Shown: positions 1 to 8,410 of the stretch, piece after piece
Layout: every line of letters starts with the position of its first letter
Position numbering within the stretch: the stretch's first letter is position 1
Assembly (NCBI GenBank): GCA_964494205.1
Contig: CAZBRD010000006.1
Location: 124,001-188,000 of the forward strand
Length of the DNA: 64,000 nucleotides
From: JBBTCX01 sp964494205
GTDB taxonomy: Bacteria > Planctomycetota > Phycisphaerae > UBA1845
Direction: 5' to 3'
The notes under the pieces: generated by a model
Seen by the model: the letters and a program-made list of their open reading frames with translations, nothing else
Told to the model about the DNA's origin: nothing
Databases searched by the model: none
Position numbers and translations under genes: made by a program

Positions 1-208
1 GCTCGGCGATCGCGTTCAGTTGTCGCGTTGTGGCGCCCGGCTTTGCGATCTCGCGAAGCCGGTTCAAAATCTGATAAACCACTTTGCCAGCGGCGCGAAT
101 CAGCTCAATTTCACGCTGACTCTTAATGATAATACCCGGTTGCCTCGTCCCTCTCGCCTCCGCACTTTCCGTGCTCACCTGATCGTTCTGCGACCTCCCA
201 CGTTTCAA
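1..208 (-). CDS. map: Methionine aminopeptidase, type I (5' part only, runs off the window)
   Basis: This enzyme removes the N-terminal Met from nascent proteins. The visible translation includes IIIKSQREIELIRAAGKVV and ends with PGATTRQLNAIAE, which matches the conserved N-terminal part of MetAP (I-K-x-x-x-E-I-x-x-M/I-R-x-A-G, then PGxTTxxLxxI). The metal-binding residues lie beyond the window edge. The gene follows secY in the spc cluster, its usual place, but adk, which often lies between them, is absent. The start is uncertain. A TTG at 208 has GGAG nine bases upstream; a GTG at 178 is in the same frame with a weaker upstream signal. Confidence 0.85.
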   Translation of the reverse strand, partial: MKRGRSQNDQVSTESAEARGTRQPGIIIKSQREIELIRAAGKVVYQILNRLREIAKPGATTRQLNAIAE

Positions 209-234
209 GACAAAGGACTCCAAATCAAACTCGG

Positions 235-1608
235 CTAATTACGCGAACCCTTAATGGGCCCATCATCGCCTAAGAAACCTTTGTAATTACGCATAATCAG
301 GTTTGCTTCGATGCGCTGTACCAGATCGAGTGCGACACTGACCACGATCAGCAATCCTGTACCACCGAGAAACGCAGAAATCGAAACCGGAATACTCATC
401 CAATGCGCGATGAGCGACGGAAGTAACGCGATAATCGCCAGGAACGCCGCACCCACATACGTGATACGGCCCATGACGCGCTCCAGGTAATCAGCAGTCC
501 GCTTGCCGGGACGAAGCCCCGGAATGAAGCTGCCGAAGTTACGCAGGTTATTGGCCATCTCTTTGGGGCGGAATTGAACCGTTGTCCAGAAATACGCGAA
601 GAAGTAGATCGCGATGATGTATGAGATCACCCACAGGTACTGTTGCGATTGGAACGAAACGCGGAGGAAATCAAACACGCTGTTGTTCCACAGATTGTAC
701 AACATGCCGAACAGAATACCCGGGAAAATCAAAATCGAGCTGGCGAAGATGATCGGCATGACGCCGCCGTGGTTTACACGAAGCGGAAGATAATGTCGCT
801 GACCGCCATAGACCCGGCGACCGCGCGTCTGCTTCGCCTGCTGGATGGGGATGCGTCGCTGGGCCTGGGTAATCAGGATCGCGCCCGCAATAACGCCGAC
901 GAACATGACCACCAGGAAAGCGATCTTGGGAATGTCCATGTCGCCGGAATTCACTGCGCCCTTCAGCTTGAAATTGCGGTAGATGTCGATCACGGCGTTG
1001 GGCATTCGTGCGACGATGCCAGCCATAATGATGAGCGAGATGCCGTTGCCGATGCCATATTCGTCGATTTGCTCACCAAGCCACATCATGAAAATGGTGC
1101 CGGCAGTCAGGATGAACAAACACATCACCAAATACGTGCCCGACAGGCCGAAGAATGAACCGCTGAATCGCTCAAAAATAAAGCCACTGGAGGACAAATA
1201 TCGCATCCAGATCAAGCCCTGGACGAGACACAGAAGCACGGTCGCGTAGCGTGTGTACTCCTGAATCTTCTTGCGGCCTGCGTCCCCCTCCTGGGCCAGT
1301 TTTTCCAGCGGCGGATACACGGTGGCCAACAGCTGGAAAATAATGGAGGCGGAAATATAGGGCATGATGCCCAAGCCGAAGATCGTGCTCTGGCTGAGAT
1401 TACCGCCGGTGAAAATCTCGAAGTAATGCGCAAGATCACTCACGCCGCCGCTGCCCGGCGCGCCGGTGCTGGCGGTCATGCGCTGCTGATCCACACCAGG
1501 GACAGCCACATACCAACCGATGCGGTAAATAGCCAAGAGCGCAAGCGTGAAGAGGATCTTGTTCCTCAGCTCAGGGACTTTGAAGATGTTGACAAACGTT
1601 GAAAACAT
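235..1608 (-). CDS. secY: Preprotein translocase subunit SecY
   Basis: SecY is the channel-forming subunit of the Sec translocon in the inner membrane, working with SecE, whose gene is also in this window. The 457-residue length is normal. It begins with the typical amphipathic N-terminus (VPELRNKILFTLALLAIYRIG) and shows about ten hydrophobic segments. The conserved cytosolic loop near QAQRRIPIQQAKQ and the FRPKEMANNLRNFGSFIPGLRPG stretch (around residues 345-368) are diagnostic. It is the penultimate visible gene of the S10-spc run, 25 bp after rplO, and its stop is close to the map start. Confidence 0.97.
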   Translation of the reverse strand: MFSTFVNIFKVPELRNKILFTLALLAIYRIGWYVAVPGVDQQRMTASTGAPGSGGVSDLAHYFEIFTGGNLSQSTIFGLGIMPYISASIIFQLLATVYPPLEKLAQEGDAGRKKIQEYTRYATVLLCLVQGLIWMRYLSSSGFIFERFSGSFFGLSGTYLVMCLFILTAGTIFMMWLGEQIDEYGIGNGISLIIMAGIVARMPNAVIDIYRNFKLKGAVNSGDMDIPKIAFLVVMFVGVIAGAILITQAQRRIPIQQAKQTRGRRVYGGQRHYLPLRVNHGGVMPIIFASSILIFPGILFGMLYNLWNNSVFDFLRVSFQSQQYLWVISYIIAIYFFAYFWTTVQFRPKEMANNLRNFGSFIPGLRPGKRTADYLERVMGRITYVGAAFLAIIALLPSLIAHWMSIPVSISAFLGGTGLLIVVSVALDLVQRIEANLIMRNYKGFLGDDGPIKGSRN

Positions 1609-1633
1609 AGGCGTTTATTTCGAAAGAGCCCGG

Positions 1634-2080
1634 TTAGATAACCTTGGCTTCACCACCCGCCGCCTTGATCTTTTCCGCGGCGGAATTACTGAACTTGTTG
1701 GCATCCACCTTGAGCTTCTTCCCGATGGTTCCGTCTCCCAGAATTTTGACGGGCTTATCGAGCGTTCGAATCAATCCAATTTCGTGAAGCAATTGGGCGG
1801 TCACGTGTGAGCCATTGTCGAACACCGCATCCAACTCTCCAACATTCACCACGCTGTATTCCGTGCGGAAGTGAAAGTTGTTGAACCCGCGCTTCGGCAA
1901 ACGACGGAACATCGGCATCGCGCCGCCTTCCGCCAAGCCACGCGTCTTCCAGCCGGCACGCGAACCCGCACCCTTGTGACCACGACCGGACGTGCCGCCG
2001 TGACCGGAACCGTGCCCGCGACCGATTCGCTTGCGCTTCTTGGTTGCGCCCGCCGTCTTGAGAATTTCCTGAAGATTCAT
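1634..2080 (-). CDS. rplO: 50S ribosomal protein L15
   Basis: L15 is a late-assembling large-subunit protein with a glycine-rich basic N-terminus that threads into 23S rRNA. The RKRIGRGHGSGHGGTSGRGHKG segment (about residues 16-37) followed by a GLAEGGAMPMFRRLPKRGF region is the L15 signature. Length is 148 aa. Only 16 bp separate it from rpsE, which leaves no room for rpmD (L30), normally found between the two in many bacteria. Confidence 0.97.
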   Translation of the reverse strand: MNLQEILKTAGATKKRKRIGRGHGSGHGGTSGRGHKGAGSRAGWKTRGLAEGGAMPMFRRLPKRGFNNFHFRTEYSVVNVGELDAVFDNGSHVTAQLLHEIGLIRTLDKPVKILGDGTIGKKLKVDANKFSNSAAEKIKAAGGEAKVI

Positions 2081-2096
2081 GACAAAATCCTAATAC

Positions 2097-2648
2097 TTAA
2101 GCGGTCGCTAATTTCACGCCGCGGAGAGATTCCACATCCTCACGGCTGACGAGGTTCTTCAATCCAATAAACGCTGCCTGAACGAGGTTCTTGGGATTGG
2201 TGGAACCATAAACCTTCGTGAGCACATCGTGGATGCCCGCCAGCTCAAGCACGGCACGCACGCTAGCGCCCGCGATAACGCCCGTTCCCGCACTGGCGGG
2301 AACCATCATCACCTGGCTAGCGCCGTAGCGACCCAGCACACGGTGCGGCAGCGTACCACCGAGGAGCTTCACAGAAATCATGTTTTGAGCGGCGATGCGC
2401 TTGCTCTTTTCCACGGCTGAGGGAACTTCGATCGACTTTCCGTAACCGACGCCGACGCGGCCGCGACGATCACCCACGACTACCAAGGCACCGAAGCTGA
2501 AACGACGACCGCCCTTGACGACCGTCGCACAGCGATAGACGCGCACGACAATCTCCTCAAGCCCGCTCTCGCTCTCTCTATCTCTGGAACCAATAACCGG
2601 CAGACTTGGTGCCTTCGTTTCGCGATCCGTTGGTGCTTCTGTCGCCAT
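2097..2648 (-). CDS. rpsE: 30S ribosomal protein S5
   Basis: S5 belongs to the ribosomal accuracy centre together with S4 and S12. The double-stranded RNA-binding S5 fold is visible from VVRVYRCATVVKGGRRFSFGALVVVGD (about residues 34-60), followed by GYGKSIEVPSAVEKSKRIA. The ATG at 2648 is chosen over an in-frame TTG three codons upstream because AAGGG lies nine bases before it. That gives 183 aa. The first 30 residues are an acidic, charged extension relative to the E. coli protein. Confidence 0.96.
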   Translation of the reverse strand: MATEAPTDRETKAPSLPVIGSRDRESESGLEEIVVRVYRCATVVKGGRRFSFGALVVVGDRRGRVGVGYGKSIEVPSAVEKSKRIAAQNMISVKLLGGTLPHRVLGRYGASQVMMVPASAGTGVIAGASVRAVLELAGIHDVLTKVYGSTNPKNLVQAAFIGLKNLVSREDVESLRGVKLATA

Positions 2649-2660
2649 GAGTCTCAACCC

Positions 2661-3029
2661 TTAGAACTGCAAACCGGCTTCGCGCGCCGAGTCAGCCAAA
2701 CTCTTGATTCGCCCGTGATATCTGTAACCGTTGCGGTCGAACGCGACCGCGTTGATTTTCTTTGTCTTTGCGCGCTGCGCGAGCTCTGTGCCGACCAGCT
2801 TGGCGGCGGCAATGTTGCCACCGTACTTGATCTGCCCTTTCAGGGCTTTGCTGGCTGTGCTTGCTTCGCACAACGTAACACCGCGCTCGTCATCAATGAT
2901 CTGCGCGTAAATATGATGCAGACTGCGGAAGACCGTAAGCCGCGGGCGCTCGCTGGTGCCTTGCACCAACTTTCTAATGCCCTGCTTACGACGACCGCGT
3001 CGTATCGCTTTTTCAATTGTTTCTGCCAT
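2661..3029 (-). CDS. rplR: 50S ribosomal protein L18
   Basis: L18 binds 5S rRNA together with L5. The sequence RPRLTVFRSLHHIYAQIIDD is the typical L18 5S-binding core, and FDRNGYRYHGRIKSLADSAREAGL is the conserved C-terminus. The start is placed at ATG 3029 (MAETIEKAIRR), giving 122 aa. A TTG-initiated extension of eight residues is possible but looks unlike L18 N-termini. Confidence 0.96.
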   Translation of the reverse strand: MAETIEKAIRRGRRKQGIRKLVQGTSERPRLTVFRSLHHIYAQIIDDERGVTLCEASTASKALKGQIKYGGNIAAAKLVGTELAQRAKTKKINAVAFDRNGYRYHGRIKSLADSAREAGLQF

Positions 3030-3074
3030 ATGCGTACACCAAAGCCAACCCAATTGGCTGAGAAAACCGAAGAA

Positions 3075-3671
3075 TCAACCGCCGCCGGTGAGGGCCTTAC
3101 CCTGCTTACGGCGAACATGTTCGCCTTCGTACCGGATACCCTTGCCCTTGTAAGGCTCGGTCTTGCGAATCTTTCGAACCTGGGCGGCGAATTGGCCGAC
3201 CATCTGCTTGTCCGATCCCTTAATCAGTAACTGGGCCGGCTCGTTATCACCTCTGGCTGCGGGTGTTTCGACAACCACATCCAACCCGGCCGGAACAGGA
3301 ATCTGAAACTGCGACGGCTTGCCGTCGCCGCGACCGGAGAAGCCGACATTGAGGTGCAGGGTCTTGCCTTCAAGCTTGCAGTTATAGCCCGTGCCATAAA
3401 TCTGAAGACGCTGCGAAAAACCTTCCGAGGCACCGCGAATCATGTTCGCGATCAATGCACGGGTCAGGCCATGATTCGCCCGCGCCTGCTTGCCTTCACC
3501 CGCACGATCAACGCGAATCAACTTCGCCTTGTCGTCGAAGACGACTTTGGCGTTGGCCGGATACCGCCAGGCCAACTTGCCTTTCGGACCGCTGATCGCG
3601 ACGTCGTTGCCGTTCACCTGAACGGTGACGCCGGAGGGTACTGTGATCGCTTTTACACCTACTCGAGACAT
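3075..3671 (-). CDS. rplF: 50S ribosomal protein L6
   Basis: L6 lies at the base of the L7/L12 stalk near the factor-binding centre. The N-terminal half begins MSRVGVKAITVPSGV, and the C-terminal signature GKGIRYEGEHVRRKQGK is intact. The ATG at 3671 has AGGTGG seven bases upstream, so it is preferred over a GTG three codons earlier. Length is 198 aa, slightly longer than the 177-aa E. coli protein. Confidence 0.96.
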   Translation of the reverse strand: MSRVGVKAITVPSGVTVQVNGNDVAISGPKGKLAWRYPANAKVVFDDKAKLIRVDRAGEGKQARANHGLTRALIANMIRGASEGFSQRLQIYGTGYNCKLEGKTLHLNVGFSGRGDGKPSQFQIPVPAGLDVVVETPAARGDNEPAQLLIKGSDKQMVGQFAAQVRKIRKTEPYKGKGIRYEGEHVRRKQGKALTGGG

Positions 3672-3724
3672 TCGAGCCACCTATCTATGCTTTGGGTCTT
3701 AAAGACCCCTTCAATTCGTCCGGC

Positions 3725-4120
3725 CTAGTAAACCGTGCACAACAACTCGCCGCCGACTTTCTGTTCGCGGGCTGCACGATCGCTCAGAATCCCTTTGCTC
3801 GTGGAGAGAATCGAGATCCCCAAACCATCGAGAACCTCGGGGAACTCCTCCACACCGCGATACACCCGGCAACCGGGCTTGGAAACGCGCTCGATGCAGT
3901 TGAGAATTTTCTCGCCACGCTGACCATACTTCAGGTCGATTCGCAGAAGACCCTGCTTGTTGTCTTCGATCGTGTCGAATCGCTCGATGTAGCCCTCGTC
4001 CTGCAGAACCTTGGCAATGCCCACCTTCACCTTCGAAAGCGGAATCGTCACCTGGCGACGGCGAATACGGGTTGCGTTTCGCACCCGTGTCAACATATCT
4101 GCTATTGGATCAGCCCACAT
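3725..4120 (-). CDS. rpsH: 30S ribosomal protein S8
   Basis: S8 is a primary 16S rRNA-binding protein and, in E. coli, the translational repressor of the spc operon. The 131-residue protein opens with DPIADMLTRVRNATR and closes with GGELLCTVY, with the conserved STSKGILSDRAAREQKVGGE region before it. It lies between rpsN and rplF, the canonical order. Confidence 0.97.
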   Translation of the reverse strand: MWADPIADMLTRVRNATRIRRRQVTIPLSKVKVGIAKVLQDEGYIERFDTIEDNKQGLLRIDLKYGQRGEKILNCIERVSKPGCRVYRGVEEFPEVLDGLGISILSTSKGILSDRAAREQKVGGELLCTVY

Positions 4121-4171
4121 CGATTAACCTCAAAGCTCTTGGTTCAAAATCAAAATCGTCGCGACGCGTAA

Positions 4172-4357
4172 TTACCAGCTGGCTTTCCGCACGCCGGGAA
4201 TCAATCCCTCGTGTGCGAACTTGCGGAAGCAAAGTCGACACAATTGAAACTTGCGATAGACCGCGCGCGATCGCCCGCAAATCTGACAACGTCGAACCTT
4301 TCGCGAGGAAAACTTGGGCGGCTGGTTCGCCTTATACATCCATGCCGTAGTTGCCAT
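4172..4357 (-). CDS. rpsN: 30S ribosomal protein S14, zinc-binding type
   Basis: This is a short (61 aa) S14 of the zinc-binding (type Z, C+) form. It carries CQIC at about residues 24-27 and CRLC at about 40-43, the two pairs that bind one zinc, followed by FRKFAHEGLIPGVRKASW. S14 organises the 30S head with S3 and S10. Its ATG overlaps the rplE stop codon by one base (TAATG), indicating translational coupling. Confidence 0.97.
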   Translation of the reverse strand: MATTAWMYKANQPPKFSSRKVRRCQICGRSRAVYRKFQLCRLCFRKFAHEGLIPGVRKASW

Positions 4358-4914
4358 TAATTCGCCTGACTTTCCGCACGTCGCAACGGCAATCCGAGCT
4401 GCACCAACAAGGCCTTCGCGTGCTCGTCCGTTCGGGCCGACGTCACAAACGTAATGTTCATACCCTGCGATTGCGTGACGTTAGCCACGTCAATCTCCGG
4501 GAAAATCGATTGATCGGGAACGCCCATCGAGTAATTCCCGCGACCATCGAAACTTCGCGGGTTCAACCCGCGAAAGTCGCGAAGTCGAGGAATCGCGGTG
4601 TTGAAAAGGCGATCGACGAACTCCCACATGCGCTTGCCGCGAAGCGTCACACGAACGCCGATTTCCATGTTCTCGCGCAGCTTGAAGTTCGACACAGCCT
4701 TCTTCGCGCGACGAATCTGACCCTTTTGGCCAGTGATTTTCGCAATATCCGCCACCGCGACGGGCAACCGCTCCTTGTTCGCCTGCGGTGAGCCGCAGCC
4801 CATGGAAACGACGACCTTCCGCAGCCGCGGAACAGCCATGGGGTTCTTGATCTCGAGCGACTTTGCCAGCTCGCCCTTCACCTGCTCGTTGTATTTTTCA
4901 AACAATCTTGCCAT
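4357..4914 (-). CDS. rplE: 50S ribosomal protein L5
   Basis: L5 binds 5S rRNA and contacts the P-site tRNA and the bridge to S13. The 185-residue protein begins MARLFEKYNEQVKGEL and includes PRLRDFRGLNPRSFDGRGNY and GMNITFVTSARTDEHA, all conserved L5 segments. The stop codon overlaps the rpsN start by one base. Confidence 0.97.
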   Translation of the reverse strand: MARLFEKYNEQVKGELAKSLEIKNPMAVPRLRKVVVSMGCGSPQANKERLPVAVADIAKITGQKGQIRRAKKAVSNFKLRENMEIGVRVTLRGKRMWEFVDRLFNTAIPRLRDFRGLNPRSFDGRGNYSMGVPDQSIFPEIDVANVTQSQGMNITFVTSARTDEHAKALLVQLGLPLRRAESQAN

Positions 4915-4957
4915 GAGTTCCCGATCCGCTGTTGGGCGGACGCTCTGTTGTCTCGTG

Positions 4958-5305
4958 CTACTTAGCTCTCGTCAGCGTGTGCAACACCGTGCCGCCGCTC
5001 GAAACTCTTTTCTTTGACTTCACTTTGCCGGCTGCGTCGTGCTCCACCTCGAAGTGGACGCGCAATCCCTTGCCCTTCGCTGGGTCATAGGGCAATACCT
5101 GGCAAAGATAAACCGCCGCCTCTTTTTGCAACCGGCCACCCTGCGGATTTCGACGCGTGGGGCGAACGTGGCGATACACCAGGTTTACGCCTTCGACGAC
5201 CACACGACCCTTGCGCGGATCGACGCGGAGTACTTTTCCGCGCGCCCCGCGATGATCACCGCTGATCACTTCGACGACGTCGTTTTTCTTTACGTGTTGG
5301 GCCAT
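4958..5305 (-). CDS. rplX: 50S ribosomal protein L24
   Basis: L24 is an assembly initiator of the 50S subunit. The N-terminal KOW motif (VKKNDVVEVISGDHRGARGKVLRVDPRKGRVVVEGVN, residues 5-41) is clear, followed by RPTRRNPQGG. It is 115 aa and carries a basic C-terminal tail ending in a Thr/Arg/Lys-rich stretch. It sits between rplN and rplE as usual. Confidence 0.96.
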   Translation of the reverse strand: MAQHVKKNDVVEVISGDHRGARGKVLRVDPRKGRVVVEGVNLVYRHVRPTRRNPQGGRLQKEAAVYLCQVLPYDPAKGKGLRVHFEVEHDAAGKVKSKKRVSSGGTVLHTLTRAK

Positions 5306-5345
5306 TCTAACTCTGCCATTCGCGACGAACTGAATCGTCGATTGA

Positions 5346-5759
5346 TCAAACTACTTCTTCCGCGAGCGAAATAATCTTCATGAACCGTTCGCGAAGCTCG
5401 CGAGCAACCGGACCGAAGATACGCGTACCGCGCGGCTCATTCTTGTCATCGAGCAACACCACGGCGTTGGAGTCGAACCGAACATAACTGCCGTCCGAAC
5501 GACGGGTCGGCAACTTCATCCGCACGACAACCGCCTTGGCCTTGCGTCGCTTCGAGCGATCCTTGCGATCCGCACCGCCGGAAAAATCGCTGTTGGGCAG
5601 CGACTTCTTCACTGCGACGATCACGATATCACCGATTTTGGCAGTCTTGAGGCGGAACTTACCCGTGCCGCCCGTGCTGCTCTTGTAGACGTTGAAGACC
5701 TGGGCTGTCTTGGCGCCAGTGTTGTCGCACACGTCCACCATGGTCTGCATTTGAATCAT
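5346..5759 (-). CDS. rplN: 50S ribosomal protein L14
   Basis: L14 forms intersubunit bridges with 16S rRNA. Residues MIQMQTMVDVCDNTGAK and the C-terminal TRIFGPVARELRERFMKIISLAEEVV are diagnostic. The 137-aa length exceeds the usual 122 because of an insertion of basic residues around SGGADRKDRSKRRKAKAVV. GGAG lies six bases before the ATG. Confidence 0.97.
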   Translation of the reverse strand: MIQMQTMVDVCDNTGAKTAQVFNVYKSSTGGTGKFRLKTAKIGDIVIVAVKKSLPNSDFSGGADRKDRSKRRKAKAVVVRMKLPTRRSDGSYVRFDSNAVVLLDDKNEPRGTRIFGPVARELRERFMKIISLAEEVV

Positions 5760-5798
5760 GACTTACTCCAGCTTCTGCAAACTCGCGCGATGGAACGC

Positions 5799-6098
5799 TT
5801 ACAGCTCAACCTTTTCCAAGCGACGAACGATCTTCGTCAACCGCCATGACTTCATCTTAGAAATACGACGGCACGCAGTCACTTCAACCACATCACCAAC
5901 CTTGGCTTCATTCTTCTCATCGTGCGTGTGCAGCATCGTCGAACGGCGGATGTACTTGCCGTACTTTGGCACCTTCACCGAGAAATCAAATCGCACCCTG
6001 ATCGTCTTGTTGCCGCTGCCCGATACGACAGTGCCTTCGCGAGTTTCGCGAAGACCGCGTTCGGTGTTTTGCGTCGTGCTGCTTCCGCCGTTGGTCAT
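5799..6098 (-). CDS. rpsQ: 30S ribosomal protein S17
   Basis: S17 is a primary binding protein of the 16S 5' domain with an OB fold. The GTVVSGSGNKTIRVRFDFSVKVPKYGKYIRRSTMLHTHDE segment (about residues 22-61) is the conserved S17 core, followed by VGDVVEVTACRRISKMKSWRL. An extra ~18-residue polar N-terminus (Gly/Ser/Thr/Asn rich) precedes the core. Length is 99 aa. Confidence 0.95.
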   Translation of the reverse strand: MTNGGSSTTQNTERGLRETREGTVVSGSGNKTIRVRFDFSVKVPKYGKYIRRSTMLHTHDEKNEAKVGDVVEVTACRRISKMKSWRLTKIVRRLEKVEL

Positions 6099-6137
6099 TC
6101 GAGTCTTATTCCTTCAACTGTCGATTGCAAAAATGCC

Positions 6138-6449
6138 TTACTTCTTTTTTGTCGCAGTCTTCTTACCGTCAGTTATTTTCGCGGCGGTCTTCTTGGCCGG
6201 TGCCGACTCACCGCGTCGCGAGGCCACCGTTTCCAGGTGAACCTGCTTTTCTTCGATCCCCTGCTCGCCGCGCTCGCGCAACACAGTAAGAATGCGGGCT
6301 ACGGTCTTTCGTGCACTGGCCAATTGCGCCGGGTTTTCCAGCTTCTCCGTCACTGCCTGAGCACGAAGGTCAAACAGATGGTGACGCATGCGATCCAATT
6401 CGGAGTGCAGGTCACTGATGGAGCGTTCACGGACTTCAGCAATTTTCAT
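6138..6449 (-). CDS. rpmC: 50S ribosomal protein L29 with a Lys/Ala-rich tail
   Basis: L29 is a small two-helix protein near the exit tunnel that helps form the docking site for trigger factor and SRP. The core MKIAEVRERSISDLHSELDRMRHHLFDLRAQAVTEKLENPAQLASARKTVARILTVLRER matches L29. About 35 further residues form a Lys/Ala/Thr-rich tail ending in KKTATKKK that is absent from the ~63-aa E. coli protein. ATG 6449 is chosen over a TTG six codons upstream because AGGG precedes it. Length is 103 aa. Confidence 0.93.
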   Translation of the reverse strand: MKIAEVRERSISDLHSELDRMRHHLFDLRAQAVTEKLENPAQLASARKTVARILTVLRERGEQGIEEKQVHLETVASRRGESAPAKKTAAKITDGKKTATKKK

Positions 6450-6473
6450 GAGATTCCAACCCTGCAACGTCTA

Positions 6474-6893
6474 TTACAAACCGTGACGACGCTTCACAAA
6501 CCGGCACGCATACGGAAGCTTGTGGGCGACTCTCGCCAGAGCTCCGCGAGCGATGTTCTCCTCAACACCACCGATTTCAAAAATCATCTGCCCTTCGCGG
6601 ACGCAGGCCACCCAAAACGCCGGATCGCCCTTGCCCTTACCCATACGAGTTTCAAGCGGCTTGGAAGATACGGGCTTGTGCGGAAACACGCGGCAATACA
6701 CGCGACCTTCACGGCGCAAAAAGTGGGTGGCAGCCACACGACCGGCTTCGATCTGACGGCCCGAGAGCCAACCAGTGCCAAGCACCTGCAAACCGTATTC
6801 GCCGAAGGCTACGGAGTTTCCGCGGGTGCATTTGCCACGCACCTTACCGCGCTGGCTCTTTCGCCACTTGACTCTTTTTGGCATCAAAGCCAT
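6474..6893 (-). CDS. rplP: 50S ribosomal protein L16
   Basis: L16 helps position the acceptor arm of A-site tRNA and is a late assembly protein. MALMPKRVKWRKSQRGK, the FGEYGLQVLGTGWLSGRQIEAGRVAATHFLRREG block (about residues 31-64) and RVFPHKPVSSKPLETRMGKGKG are all diagnostic. Length is 139 aa. GGAG lies eight bases before the ATG. Confidence 0.97.
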   Translation of the reverse strand: MALMPKRVKWRKSQRGKVRGKCTRGNSVAFGEYGLQVLGTGWLSGRQIEAGRVAATHFLRREGRVYCRVFPHKPVSSKPLETRMGKGKGDPAFWVACVREGQMIFEIGGVEENIARGALARVAHKLPYACRFVKRRHGL

Positions 6894-6938
6894 GGAACCG
6901 TCTCCGCAAAGCGATCGAGATCAGCTCGATCGAATGAA

Positions 6939-7640
6939 CTATCCCCTCTTGCCGCGTCGACCTTCACGGCCACGCTGCGGTGCATCGGTAATGACGATTT
7001 CTTCGCCGTACCGACCGCGATAAAGCCAAACCTTGATACCGATCGTGCCGTAGGTCGTGCGGCAAGTGGCCACACCATAGTCAACATGCGCCTGCAGCGT
7101 ATGCAGCGGAATGGAGCCGCGAAGCTGCGTCTCGGTGCGGGCCATCTCAGCACCGCCCAAACGGCCGTTGCACATGATCTTGATGCCCTTCGCGCCCGCG
7201 TTGATCGCAGACTCAAGGCGCTGCTTCATAACGCGACGGAACATGGCACGCTTCTTCAGCTGCTCCGAAATCGACTCGGCGATCAGTTTCGCATCGAGAT
7301 CGGGCACTTTGATTTCAACAATATTGAGACTGATCTTGCGATCAATAAGCTCTTCCAGTGACTCTCGCAGCTTATCTACCTCAGCACCGCGAGCGCCGAT
7401 GACCAGACCCGGTCGAGCGGTGTGCAGAATCACCTTGACGTCGTTGCGTGTGCGCTCGATTTCAATTCGCGCGACAGCAGCGTATGGTGGCTGGCGATTC
7501 AGCTTCTCGTCGAGGTATTCGCGAATGCGCGAATCTTCGATCAGAAACTCAGCGTAGGCAGCCTTGGGCGCGTACCAGCGCGATCGCCACCCTTCGGTGA
7601 TTCCGACTCGAAAACCCAGTGGATGAACCTTTTGTCCCAC
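6939..7640 (-). CDS. rpsC: 30S ribosomal protein S3
   Basis: S3 lines the mRNA entry tunnel of the 30S head. It begins MGQKVHPLGFRVGITEGWRS, contains the KH-type domain with VIGARGAEVDKLRESL, and ends with GIKVWLYRGRYGEEIVITDAPQRGREG and a basic tail. Start: GTG at 7640, with GGGAG six bases upstream. An in-frame TTG two codons earlier would abut the Shine-Dalgarno and is less likely. Length is 233 aa. Confidence 0.96.
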   Translation of the reverse strand: MGQKVHPLGFRVGITEGWRSRWYAPKAAYAEFLIEDSRIREYLDEKLNRQPPYAAVARIEIERTRNDVKVILHTARPGLVIGARGAEVDKLRESLEELIDRKISLNIVEIKVPDLDAKLIAESISEQLKKRAMFRRVMKQRLESAINAGAKGIKIMCNGRLGGAEMARTETQLRGSIPLHTLQAHVDYGVATCRTTYGTIGIKVWLYRGRYGEEIVITDAPQRGREGRRGKRG

Positions 7641-7686
7641 ACTCAACTCCCGGAGCGAACGCCATTCCCGACGTTCTTCGATTTTC

Positions 7687-8028
7687 TTAGCCTTCAGCCA
7701 CCGTCACGATGATGTGGCTGGTCTGCTTGTTGATCGGGTGCGCTCGACCGCGATCCTTCGGCCTCCAACGACGATACGTTGGACCGCCGTCGACGCGGGC
7801 TTCCTTGACGAACAGGCCGGACATGTTGGCCTCCTGCTCATCCGCGTTGGTCATCGCTGATTTCAACACGTTGCGAACCATGCCAACGCTGCGCTGGTGG
7901 AAAAAGCGAAGCTGCTCGAGTGCGTCAGCACAACGGCGACCGCGAATCAGCTCAACCACCAGCCGTGCTTTGCGCGGCGAGATCCTCGCGTAGCGATGCT
8001 TGGCTGTCCACATCTTGCCGATTTCCAT
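7687..8028 (-). CDS. rplV: 50S ribosomal protein L22
   Basis: L22 has a long beta hairpin reaching into the exit tunnel. The conserved AKHRYARISPRKARLVVELIRGR at the N-terminus and the hairpin and C-terminal GPTYRRWRPKDRGRAHPINKQTSHIIVTV are present. ATG 8028 has GAGGTG just upstream and is chosen over a TTG seven codons earlier. Length is 113 aa, typical for the family. Confidence 0.97.
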   Translation of the reverse strand: MEIGKMWTAKHRYARISPRKARLVVELIRGRRCADALEQLRFFHQRSVGMVRNVLKSAMTNADEQEANMSGLFVKEARVDGGPTYRRWRPKDRGRAHPINKQTSHIIVTVAEG

Positions 8029-8081
8029 GGCGGCACCTCGAAAAAACAAAACGAAGGCGATCTAGCGCCTTCGAGAATCAA

Positions 8082-8360
8082 CTACACCTTGGCAACCTTC
8101 TTCGAACCGCTGTGACCGCGGAACGTACGCGTCGGGCTGAACTCACCGAGTTTGTGCCCGACCATATCTTCCGTCACATACACCGCGTGAAACATCTTGC
8201 CGTTATGAACCTCAAAGCGATGGCCAATGAACTCCGGAACAATCGTACAGCGCCGTGACCAGGTCCTGATTGGAGCGTTAACGCCGCCAGCCTTGTTGTT
8301 CATCACCTTTCGAAAGAGCTTCTCTTCGACGAATGGGCCTTTTTTCTGCGATCGCGTCAT
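8082..8360 (-). CDS. rpsS: 30S ribosomal protein S19
   Basis: S19 forms a complex with S13 in the 30S head. The 92-residue protein starts MTRSQKKGPFVEEKL and includes IRTWSRRCTIVPEFIGHRFEVHNGKMF, VTEDMVGHKLGEFSPTRTFRGHSG and a KK tail, a complete match to S19. Confidence 0.97.
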   Translation of the reverse strand: MTRSQKKGPFVEEKLFRKVMNNKAGGVNAPIRTWSRRCTIVPEFIGHRFEVHNGKMFHAVYVTEDMVGHKLGEFSPTRTFRGHSGSKKVAKV

Positions 8361-8410
8361 GTTCGATACTTCCCAAGAATCTCTTTCACTTACCTCGAAA
8401 ACTTAATCGT

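Noticed and set aside
5922..7361. Plus-strand open frame of 479 codons across rpsQ-rpsC
   Set aside because: It is antisense to five certain ribosomal protein genes; low-complexity Arg/His/Ala composition is typical of a shadow frame.
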